Made by a program: the position numbers and the translations under genes. Below the pieces are notes generated by a model. The model did not search any database, was not told where the DNA came from, and saw only the letters and a list, made by a program, of their open reading frames with translations. Shown one piece after another: positions 36,571 to 43,738 of a stretch of 64,000 bases of DNA (position 1 is the first letter of the stretch; every line of letters begins with the position of its first letter). Origin of the DNA: JAMDEO01 sp963775295 (GTDB taxonomy: Bacteria > Actinomycetota > Thermoleophilia > RBG-16-64-13); the NCBI GenBank assembly GCA_963775295.1, contig CAVZIK010000006.1, positions 1,364,001-1,428,000 of the forward strand, read 5' to 3'.

Positions 36571-36849
36571 ATGGAAGGTGCACAAGCCGGAACGGTAGTA
36601 GGGGGGATCGCTGTGGCAGGCCTGTTCGGCCTGTTGATGATCCTAGTCTGGCAACTGCTGGCCACCTGGCGGACAAAGATAGGGGCAAGCCGGGAGATCA
36701 AGCGAGAGGAGGCCTACCAGAGCCTCAGCGCGGAGATGGCGTTGCTGCAGAGTCAGACCGTGAGTCGGATGGCGGATACCGGAGTCGAGTTGGCGGCGTT
36801 GCGGGCCAGCACCGACGAGATCGCGCGGCTCTTGAAAGAGGTCGGTTAG
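36571..36849 (+). CDS. Membrane-anchored coiled-coil small protein
   Basis: 92 residues. A helix at about 10-30 (VVGGIAVAGLFGLLMILVWQLL) is followed by a long charged coiled coil (KREEAYQSLSAEMALLQSQ, VSRMADTGVELAALRASTDEIARLLKEV). Starts 4 bases after the ArsR-like gene's stop codon and has GGTGAGG upstream. Role unknown; similar small proteins follow ArsR-type regulators in Actinomycetota, perhaps as a target or partner. Confidence 0.65.
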   Translation: MEGAQAGTVVGGIAVAGLFGLLMILVWQLLATWRTKIGASREIKREEAYQSLSAEMALLQSQTVSRMADTGVELAALRASTDEIARLLKEVG

Positions 36850-37075
36850 AGACGGCGGACACCCGCGTGGAAATGACCTGGCCTGCCCGGACTCAACACC
36901 AGGCAGGCCAGGGCGCCTGAGGTGACTTCCTGTGCCATGCTCATGTTGATTAGCGAGAAGCTCAGTGCGAGTGTCAAGAAAGAATTAGTTATCTTATGCC
37001 GTTAGTGTGAGGATATTATGCGACCTGGCACATCGACAATTCCAATGACACCGCGAATGGCTTCTCTTTGGGCTC

Positions 37076-37518
37076 ATGATATTCGGGTTTGTCATCGTCG
37101 GAATATATTTGCTAATTGAGCGCAAACCCACCTGGCGCGAGGTGCTCGTCCGGTGCGCTATGATTGTCGGCTTGGCTGGCCTCATCACATTCATGCGGTC
37201 GCCCATCATCGACATCGTTGCTGGCCCCCGCGCCTCAAAGCCCACCGCCATGGGCGCGCTCCAAACCCAACTCAATTCTCATCCGAACACGCCGTTGTCG
37301 CCCTACTACAACATTGGACCGCTGCTCTTCCAATTTGGCCTGATGATGCTCATCGTCCAACTTGCCATCCTTAGACCGCGCCAACTTCCATGGTGGAGCC
37401 CCTTGCTTCTGGGGTCTGGCTTTCTCGTTCTCGGTTTTGACCTTGATCTCCCGTTGTGCTCGGCGCAATTCTCATCGGCATCGCTTTGACGCCCATGAAT
37501 TCGTGGGCCAAGCGCTAA
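37076..37518 (+). pseudogene. Frame-shifted multi-pass membrane protein
   Basis: The open frame 37076-37489 has a strongly hydrophobic start (MIFGFVIVGIYLLIERKPTW), a helix VRCAMIVGLAGLITFM, a loop with DIVAGPRASKPT, and further helices. Its last part after GFDLDL is not hydrophobic, while a shifted frame continues as GAILIGIALTPMNSWAKR and stops at 37516-37518, so a frameshift lies near 37455. Unknown family, about four helices. GC is lower than in the neighbours. Confidence 0.4.
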
Positions 37519-37684
37519 GAGAGGGCGCCACACACGGAACAGCTCCTCGCGTCGTCTTCGCGGCCGAGTAATTGCTTCCGTCGATCTTCGTCTAGGTGCC
37601 GGGCAGTCACGGCCAGTGCCGTCCCCTGTCAGATGGGACGTTGACGATCGGCTGATAGAGTGGGTGAGTGGGGTACGATACCCA

Positions 37685-37758
37685 AAGAAAAGGCCCCGCA
37701 CTTGGGGCTTTTCTAAGCGCGCCTGACGCGACTCGAACGCGTGACCTTTGGTTTCGTA
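37685..37758 (-). other. tRNA-Arg 3'-half fragment with terminator
   Basis: On the minus strand the sequence runs CTACGAAACC (anticodon ACG loop region) then AAAGGTCACGCGTTCGAGTCGCG and CAGGCGCGC: a T arm CGCG-TTCGAGT-CGCG with acceptor 3' strand, followed by a hairpin AAAGGCCCC / GGGGCTTTT (37685-37708). The 5' half is missing, and the first base of the fragment falls in the anticodon loop, which is the usual crossover place of tRNA-targeting integrases. Read as an attachment-site remnant. Confidence 0.55.
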
Positions 37759-37900
37759 GTGCTGTTGCGGCTCTGATTGCGGGTGACGGGCCGTGTCGTC
37801 TACTGACAAATAGGCTGCAAAACCGCAGTCGCCCAAGAACCCGGCTGACGAGTTGTGATGACCAGTGTCACATGGTTCGTTGATGAAATGTTGATGGAAG
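37755..37900. repeat. 146-bp direct repeat, left copy
   Basis: Begins CGTAGTGCTGTTG and ends GTTGATGAAATGTTGATGG. The copy at 39854-39999 starts with the same 13 bases, has CTGACAA at the same offset (48) and the end block at the same offset (123), so the copies align without net gaps; the middle is diverged. The pair brackets the AbiE genes. The left boundary coincides with the tRNA-Arg anticodon loop. Confidence 0.65.
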
Positions 37901-38014
37901 GTCCGCAATGCTCTCGCGGAAGCACCAGCGGTCTTAGGAAGCTTGAGGCGATGGATTGCGTACTCATCTCATCACCAGCGTACCGGTGCCGTCCGACCTG
38001 GATGGGATCGGATT

Positions 38015-38881
38015 TCATACGAACACGATCCGCTCCGCCACGCTCGCCAAGAACTCCTTGGACCACAACTGTAGTGCCCTTGAGTCCCGCACGAAGGGTT
38101 CCACGTCCAGACGGGCCCGCTCCACATCCAGCGTTTCGATCGCGCCGAAAACGAGCCGGCGCAGATCAACAGGGGTGAGTGCCCTTAACTCCGTCCAGTC
38201 CCCACTCTGCCGCATCCGCTGCTCGAGGTGGCTCAGTCTGAGTTCCGGGTGGTGGCCCGCGAACCACACGAAGTCGTACCAGTCCCTGCCCTTGACCCTG
38301 TTGCCCCACCTACGACACAAGGCGGCGTGCATCTTGCCGGCGAACAAGTCTGGGAGCGAATAAGAGCGAACGGAGAACGGTATCGGCTGGAGCAGGAATC
38401 TCATCTCCGTCTGGAAGCCGGGCGGGGGATCGGTGTCGACCTCCAATTTGATCTTGACGAGCTGTCCTTTGGGTATACCCGCGATGAGGTCGGGCCGGGT
38501 CTCGATCGCGAGCAACTCCTTGATCGTGTTGGCCTTGAGGAAGGCGGAGCGCACCGCTCTTATGTCCTTCTTGGTCTTCACCTCGTAGGAGACGTCGAAG
38601 CCGAAGGCGCGCAACTCCCGCTCGAGAGCAGAGCCGTACCGGGACAGGTCGAAGCTCGAGTCGGGCGTAAGCAATGAGAAGTCGAGGTCCTCCGAAAAGC
38701 GGTCCAGGCCGTAGAGGATTCGCAGGGCTGTTCCTCCGTAGAAGGCCACTCTGTCGAAGAAGTTGCTTCTCCAGAGGCCGAGCAAGGCCACCTCCTGCAG
38801 GATCTCGCGCAGCGCCTGTTGGTGGTCCTGCGGCGTCGCCGGGTCGTAGCGCGAAAGCATCTGGGCGATCGCCTCATTCAT
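38015..38881 (-). CDS. AbiEii/AbiGii-type nucleotidyltransferase toxin
   Basis: 288 residues. The nucleotidyltransferase core is GGTALRILYGLDRFSEDLDFSLL (residues 49-71), with GGTALR, the SEDLDF acidic pair, and the IKLEVD strand (about residues 140-150) carrying the third acidic position. This is the type IV/abortive-infection toxin of the AbiE system, which inactivates tRNA by adding nucleotides. The length fits. The gene overlaps the antitoxin end by 8 bases (38874-38881) so both are co-translated. It lies between the two direct repeats and reads from right to left. Confidence 0.85.
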   Translation of the reverse strand: MNEAIAQMLSRYDPATPQDHQQALREILQEVALLGLWRSNFFDRVAFYGGTALRILYGLDRFSEDLDFSLLTPDSSFDLSRYGSALERELRAFGFDVSYEVKTKKDIRAVRSAFLKANTIKELLAIETRPDLIAGIPKGQLVKIKLEVDTDPPPGFQTEMRFLLQPIPFSVRSYSLPDLFAGKMHAALCRRWGNRVKGRDWYDFVWFAGHHPELRLSHLEQRMRQSGDWTELRALTPVDLRRLVFGAIETLDVERARLDVEPFVRDSRALQLWSKEFLASVAERIVFV

Positions 38882-39659
38882 TGCCGGCCTCCTGTTGGAT
38901 TCGTCGGGTGGCGCCTGCCAGGAGCCGCAACTGATACGACTTGTAGGCGGCTGCGATACGGTCGATTTCCGCCGCGTCGAGCTGCGTGAGCGTCTGCTCG
39001 TCTATTCGTAGCGACTCGACGAGGTGCGCGATCATCTGCTCGATGTTGCGTATGCCCAGCCCCCGCTCGCCGCGGATCTTGTCTGCCAGAGCTTTCTCCC
39101 GGCTGGCTATCAGGTATCCACCCCCGGGGATCTCCAGCCGCTCCAATCCCTGGGCGAAGGCGCGTTCAGGCACCGGCCTGTAGAGGAACAGGCCGACAGG
39201 AGTCTTGAACCGGCGTGCTCTTCCGGCGATCGCGGAGGTGACGGCTTCCACTCGCTCGGGAATGAGCCCGTGATGCTGCAGGGCGTATTCGAATGACACG
39301 TATGACGGTCCGGCGATGAGGTTGGCCAATATTTCTCGAGAGAATGGCCTGCGCCGGTATGGCGGTCCGAACACATAGATGCCCGGCGCTACGCGGATCA
39401 CCGCACCAGAGCGCAAGAGCCGGGTAATGGCGTCTCGAGGGTGCGCGTAGCCCTTGGTCGCTTCCAGAAGGACTTGGTGGTCGAACTCCTCGCCTGCCAC
39501 TCGGTCCCGGAGTACTTCGAGTATGTCAGCCGCGCCTGCCACGATGTTTGTCGCCCCCGTCCCATCTTCGCTGCCATCTGATATTTGAACAGACTTTGTC
39601 GATGTATTGTCGACAAAGTATGCTGAATTATCAAGTGCATCGACAGGATTCGCTGGCAT
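38874..39659 (-). CDS. AbiEi-type antitoxin
   Basis: 261 residues from ATG 39659, where GGGAGGG is placed a few bases upstream. The first 60 residues are variable; about 60-130 is a winged helix (VLLEATKGYAHPRDAITRLLRSGAVIRVAPGIYVFG), the C-terminal domain (FKTPVGLFLYRPVPE, REKALADKIRGERGLG) is the AbiEi antitoxin domain. The winged helix binds operator DNA and autoregulates the pair. A long open frame continues to 40097, into the right repeat, and is not coding. Confidence 0.82.
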   Translation of the reverse strand: MPANPVDALDNSAYFVDNTSTKSVQISDGSEDGTGATNIVAGAADILEVLRDRVAGEEFDHQVLLEATKGYAHPRDAITRLLRSGAVIRVAPGIYVFGPPYRRRPFSREILANLIAGPSYVSFEYALQHHGLIPERVEAVTSAIAGRARRFKTPVGLFLYRPVPERAFAQGLERLEIPGGGYLIASREKALADKIRGERGLGIRNIEQMIAHLVESLRIDEQTLTQLDAAEIDRIAAAYKSYQLRLLAGATRRIQQEAGNE

Positions 39660-39853
39660 CCGCCCTCCCGTGTTGTGCTGGCCTTGCCTCCCCTGATGGT
39701 GCCTTTGCAAGAATAAGACGGTTCCGCAACAAGGGCGGGCGAAGTGTGTAGGCGGCGGTCCCGGCTGTCCCTGCCTATTGCGACTCAGCCGGCAGAGCGA
39801 TCTCGATGTCGGCGTCCACGACGTCGTCCTTCCCTTGAAGAACGCTCTTGCTA

Positions 39854-39999
39854 CGTAGTGCTGTTGTGCGCATGATCGCCAACGGCGCCAGGTGACGTTA
39901 GCTGACAATAGCGCTGCAAAATGGCTCTTTCGGCTGAACCGATCTGACGGTCTGTGACGGGCTGTACCACAAGGTGCGTTGATGAAATGTTGATGGAAA
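39854..39999. repeat. 146-bp direct repeat, right copy
   Basis: Partner of 37755-37900. The sequence next to it on the left (39660-39853) shows no tRNA part and no gene. With the left copy it frames the AbiE module in a 2.1-kb interval. Confidence 0.65.
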
Positions 40000-40078
40000 G
40001 GGGCGGAAATCGGCGCATGATGAAGGGACGGCCAGCAAGACGGCATGGATCGGCACATCAGGAAGGCATGTTGTCGGC

Positions 40079-40327
40079 CTAATCCTTGATTTGGCACTCC
40101 TTCGCGGCGCCTTCCGACAAGAATGGATCCGAGTTAGCGAATGCCTCGGCCGCAGCATGGCTACAGAAGAACGCCAGATTTCCGGCTCCCGGGTCACACA
40201 AAGGACCTATTCCCACCACCTCGCCAGCAGTAATGAATTGATCCAGGAATGCTTTGTGGCGAGGGCAGATGGCCATGATCTCTTCGCGAGTCTTGCCTGC
40301 GCTGCTGCCAATGACTACAAACAACAT
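40079..40327 (-). CDS. YciI-like protein
   Basis: 82 residues from ATG 40327 (MLFVVIGSSAGKTREEIMAI); an in-frame ATG three codons earlier sits inside the ribosome site AAAAGGAG. A complete small YCII domain ending SDPFLSEGAAKECQIKD. Paralog of the gene at 29492 (the leader DNA AAAAGGAG...CGGATGTTGTTTGT is shared too). Function unknown. Confidence 0.65.
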   Translation of the reverse strand: MLFVVIGSSAGKTREEIMAICPRHKAFLDQFITAGEVVGIGPLCDPGAGNLAFFCSHAAAEAFANSDPFLSEGAAKECQIKD

Positions 40328-40619
40328 CCGCCTCATCTCCTTTTGACTTCCCTCCCGTCGGCGATGCTACGGCGTTTCCGCCGTCCGGGTACCGCATTAG
40401 AAGAACTCTGAAGTGCCCGCGCTTGGGGAGGCCGAGTTGATCTCGTAGCCACTCGACGAGACGTCGAACTCCCGGCATATCGGCTCGGTCCCGAGGCGTC
40501 CATTCGGTGGCGAGAAGAGGCTCAAGTGGGAATGTGTCTCACCCGTTCACTTCTCATTTCGGCCGATGGGCCGAAGTGGATTTGCATAGACAAGGTCATG
40601 GTGCTACCGTCTTCGGCAT

Positions 40620-40637
40620 GGTAGTAGCGCTACTACC
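40620..40637. promoter_or_regulatory. Palindromic operator for TetR regulator, site 1
   Basis: Perfect 18-bp palindrome GGTAGTAGCGCTACTACC, 73 bases before the cupin gene. The same arms occur at 41333-41350 upstream of the TetR gene; only the two central bases differ (CG and TG). Likely binding site of the regulator at 41359. Confidence 0.75.
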
Positions 40638-40709
40638 GAGCTAGCCTCACTCCATGTCCTGGACTTTGCGCGACCTTTCTTATTTCGAATTGGAAGATGA
40701 GGTGATCGA

Positions 40710-41222
40710 GTGGAAACGAACCAGAAGAAGTACTCGGAGCTCATATACGAGTATGACGCGAGGGATGGGTTTTCTTTTTCCCCGAACATCCCCTTCGAGA
40801 TCGTAACGCGAGTTCACAACGACATCCTTCCCGGCGCCAACTTCTACTTTGTGCACTGGGTCTTACCTCACGATGAACCCTTTCTTCAGTTCGGTCACCC
40901 GCCTCACATCCACAAGGACGCCGAGCTGCTTTTCCATATCGGCTCCGATCCCGAAAACCCGCAGGATCTCGGGGCTGAGGTTGAGATGTATATGGGGCCC
41001 GAAATGGAAAAGCACATCATCACCACATCGTGCGTGGTGTTCATCCCGCCCAATTTCGTACATTGTCCACACCGGTTCATCAGGAGCTGGCGTCCCTGGA
41101 TCTTTGTAATGGCCGACCAGGGCCCGACTCACACCGAGAAGGGCTATCACCAACTGCTTCCACGCGATTTGCTGGAGCAGGAGAAGGAGAATCTGAGCAG
41201 GTTTGTCGACGAGGGGTTCTAA
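40710..41222 (+). CDS. Cupin protein, selenoprotein-cluster type (cupin 1)
   Basis: 170 residues. Cupin motif 1 is GHPPHIHKDAELLFHIG, with the metal ligands His-x-His and Glu, and motif 2 is VVFIPPNFVHCP with the last His. The start has FVHWVLPHDEP and the end THTEKGYHQLLP. Closely related to the C-terminal half of 42055-42792 and more distantly to 50383-50817. The GTG start at 40710 follows GGTGATCG. Its own copy of the operator is upstream. Cupins of this kind can be metal-dependent dioxygenases, isomerases or ligand sensors; which of these applies here cannot be told. Confidence 0.78.
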   Translation: METNQKKYSELIYEYDARDGFSFSPNIPFEIVTRVHNDILPGANFYFVHWVLPHDEPFLQFGHPPHIHKDAELLFHIGSDPENPQDLGAEVEMYMGPEMEKHIITTSCVVFIPPNFVHCPHRFIRSWRPWIFVMADQGPTHTEKGYHQLLPRDLLEQEKENLSRFVDEGF

Positions 41223-41298
41223 AGCAACGGGGCGGCGAGCTCTTCGGTCTCGGCTCGGGTGCTGGCAAGGGGCTCGTGTATTCGAAGACGAAGGGTAT

Positions 41299-41350
41299 TT
41301 GACAACGCAGACGGCACAGTGATACGTTCCACGGTAGTAGTGCTACTACC
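41299..41350 (+). promoter_or_regulatory. Promoter and palindromic operator of TetR gene, site 2
   Basis: A perfect TTGACA (41299-41304) with a weak -10 (ATACGT, 41322-41327), overlapped downstream by the palindrome GGTAGTAGTGCTACTACC (41333-41350), the arms of which equal those at 40620. A regulator bound here would block initiation, typical autoregulation of TetR genes. Confidence 0.72.
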
Positions 41351-41358
41351 AAACCACA

Positions 41359-42033
41359 ATGACAGGACGGGGCATGCCGGTAGAGACAGGTTCAGACGTT
41401 TCGCAACGAATACTGGGGGCGGCGAAGCAACTCTTTTTCGCGAAAGGCTTCGCCAAGACCCCCCTGCGCGCCATCGCCAACGACGCGGGCACGAGTGAAA
41501 GCGGTGTGCTCAGGATCTACCAGAGCAAGAATGGCGTTCTTCGAGCCGTGTATGCGGCGTGCTGGGCCGAGATAAATGCTCATGTCGATCAAGCGATGGT
41601 CGCGGCCGCTGCGAAGGACCCCGACCCGCGTTATCTGCTCGTCCAACTCATGCGAGCAGTCCTTGAGGGTTACCAGTCCGATCCGTCGATGAATATCTTC
41701 TTGCTGAGTCACTTCGGTTTCCGCGAAACCACTGGGCTTAGCCCCGAGGAGGGCGTCGACCCGGGCGTCGATTCGGCTGTTAGAGCGGAATATCACCGTT
41801 ATCTGAAGCGCATCCACGACCTGTGCAACGAGGTGGCAGTGAGCAGACCGGCCCTCGCCGAAGCCGGCGTTACCCCGGTTGCCTTGGGGCACATCTTCAC
41901 CTCGATTATCTACGGCATCCAAGTAGGTTGGTACATGGCGGAGGAGGATCAGGAGGCGACCCTGCCTAGTGTGACTATCGAAGAGGCCGTTGCTGCCGTG
42001 AGGTTTGTTCTGTATCCGAAATCGTTCAGCTAA
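41359..42033 (+). CDS. TetR-family regulator of the selenoprotein/ABC cluster
   Basis: 224 residues. HTH part (about 15-60): SQRILGAAKQLFFAKGFAKTPLRAIANDAGTSESGVLRIYQSK, with the usual turn and recognition helix. The C-terminal part is helical, a ligand-binding domain. ATG at 41359 directly after the operator. The next gene, the ferredoxin-cupin, begins 21 bases after its stop. Expected to repress its own gene, the upstream cupin and probably the whole cluster until its ligand is present. Confidence 0.88.
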   Translation: MTGRGMPVETGSDVSQRILGAAKQLFFAKGFAKTPLRAIANDAGTSESGVLRIYQSKNGVLRAVYAACWAEINAHVDQAMVAAAAKDPDPRYLLVQLMRAVLEGYQSDPSMNIFLLSHFGFRETTGLSPEEGVDPGVDSAVRAEYHRYLKRIHDLCNEVAVSRPALAEAGVTPVALGHIFTSIIYGIQVGWYMAEEDQEATLPSVTIEEAVAAVRFVLYPKSFS

Positions 42034-42054
42034 CGCATTCCAAGAGGAGGTCCG

Positions 42055-42792
42055 ATGCCACATACAATCGATGAGACTAGATGCTTGAAGTGCGGACTTT
42101 GTATTACGAATTGTCCACACGAGGCCATTGCCGGCGTCAATCCGAGCAAGGTCAGCACCTCCCTAGTCTACGAATCGGTGGCTATTGATCCTGAGCTTTG
42201 CCAGGACTGCGGCACATGTGTGTCGGCGGACTACTGGTGCCCGGCGGAGGCAATCTCCGAGGAGGGTGCGACAAGGGTCGAAGTCGCCGAAGGCGAGAAG
42301 AAGTACTCCAAGTACGTCTACAACTACGACGGACGGGACGGATTCAAGTTCACCGAGGGCATCCCATTCAACATGATCACCAGGATCGATAAGGACGTCA
42401 TGCCGGGCAGTGACTTCTACATGATCCACTGGGTGCTGCCACACGACGAGCCGTTCCTGGAGATCGGCCATCCGCCGCACATCCACAAGGATGCGGAGCT
42501 GCTGTTCCATATCGGTTCCGATCCGAACAACCCCCAAGATCTGGGCGCAGAGGTCGAGCTCTATCTTGGGTCGGAAATGGAAAAGCACGTGATCACCAAG
42601 TCCTGCGTCGTCTTCATCCCGCCCAACTTCATCCACGCTCCGTGGAAGCCGATTAAGACGACCCGCCCCTGGATTTTCATTGAGGTAAACCAGGGCCCCA
42701 AACACACAGAAAAGGGCTATCACCAACTACTGACTCCGGAGGCCATCGCGGGAGAACCACATCTCGCGCATTTCGAGGATGAGGGTTACTAA
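42055..42792 (+). CDS. Ferredoxin-cupin fusion protein (cupin 2)
   Basis: 245 residues. N-terminal 70 residues carry two iron-sulfur motifs: CLKCGLCITNCP (4Fe-4S) and CQDCGTCVSADYWCP (second, spaced differently). A linker with KKYSKYVYNYDGRDG leads to a cupin that is about 70% identical by eye to cupin 1, with GHPPHIHKDAELLFHIG and VVFIPPNFIHAP. Fusion of a ferredoxin to such a cupin gives a protein that could feed electrons to the metal site. AGGAGG lies 7 bases upstream of the ATG. Second gene of the presumed operon. Confidence 0.82.
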   Translation: MPHTIDETRCLKCGLCITNCPHEAIAGVNPSKVSTSLVYESVAIDPELCQDCGTCVSADYWCPAEAISEEGATRVEVAEGEKKYSKYVYNYDGRDGFKFTEGIPFNMITRIDKDVMPGSDFYMIHWVLPHDEPFLEIGHPPHIHKDAELLFHIGSDPNNPQDLGAEVELYLGSEMEKHVITKSCVVFIPPNFIHAPWKPIKTTRPWIFIEVNQGPKHTEKGYHQLLTPEAIAGEPHLAHFEDEGY

Positions 42793-42859
42793 GAGCTGAA
42801 CTATGGCCGGGCCCGTCGTTGCGGCGAGTCCGGCCCGCCTGGGGGGGCAGGATATAACC

Positions 42860-43738
42860 ATGTCCACGTGGATTCAGTACCTAGTCACCGGCATCACCAT
42901 GGGGTCTATCTATGCCCTCATCGGGCTTGGATACGTGACCATCTACCGCACATCTCACGTCGTCAACATGGCCCAGGGCAGTTTCGTCATGCTAGGAGCG
43001 TTCTTCGCATACGCCCTGCTGAGCGAAGTCGGTCTGCCTTATTGGGCCTCGATAATCTTGAGCATCGTGGCCGTGGCGGCCGTATCAGTTGGTATGTATG
43101 TGCTTGTACTCAAGCGGATCATGAAGTCGTCCCTTGTCAACATGATCCTCGCCACCGTTGGCCTAAGTCTGCTCTTCGAGAGTCTCATTCTCCTTAAATG
43201 GGGGGGATACACCAAGCCAACACCGCCCTTCACCGGAGACAAGCTTCTGCGAGTGGGTGAAATACGCATCGCCGTGCAGAGCTTGTGGGTCATCGGACTT
43301 ATGGCCGTGATCTTCGTGGCTCTGTACTTGCTTGGCTCGCGTACCAGGGTGGGCAAGCAGATGACCGCCACCGCAACCAACCCCAAGGCGGCCCGAAAGT
43401 CGGGCATCTCGACGCAGCGGATGATCATCCTCGCCTTCATCATCTCCTCCACCATCGGGGCGATAGCCGGTCTTGCCATAAATTCTGTGATACCGCTGAC
43501 CTACCAGTCGGGAGCGATTTGGGGTCTCACCGGTTTCGTCGCTGCCATCCTCGGTGGCTGGGGTTCGAGCGGGGGGGCGGTGCTTGGCGGCCTGCTGCTG
43601 GGGATCATCCAGTCGATCTTCGCCGGGGTCCTCCCGGCCGGGTGGCAGGACGCCATCGCGTTCCTGATCCTGATCCTTATCCTCTACTTCCGTCCGCAGG
43701 GACTTCTAGGGACGACGATGACGGAAGGTGAGATGTGA
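42860..43738 (+). CDS. livH: ABC importer permease, LivH-type
   Basis: 292 residues, the usual size, eight or so helices. MSTWIQYLVTGITMGSIYALIGLGYVTIYRTSHVVNMAQGSFVMLGAF is the standard LivH start (read here in pieces), and near the end GGWGSSGGAVLGGLLLGIIQS is the conserved cytoplasmic coupling segment. ATG at 42860 chosen; an earlier in-frame ATG at 42803 has a poor site. One of the two permease subunits of the branched-chain amino-acid/amide transporter group. Overlaps the following fusion gene by 4 bases. Confidence 0.88.
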   Translation: MSTWIQYLVTGITMGSIYALIGLGYVTIYRTSHVVNMAQGSFVMLGAFFAYALLSEVGLPYWASIILSIVAVAAVSVGMYVLVLKRIMKSSLVNMILATVGLSLLFESLILLKWGGYTKPTPPFTGDKLLRVGEIRIAVQSLWVIGLMAVIFVALYLLGSRTRVGKQMTATATNPKAARKSGISTQRMIILAFIISSTIGAIAGLAINSVIPLTYQSGAIWGLTGFVAAILGGWGSSGGAVLGGLLLGIIQSIFAGVLPAGWQDAIAFLILILILYFRPQGLLGTTMTEGEM

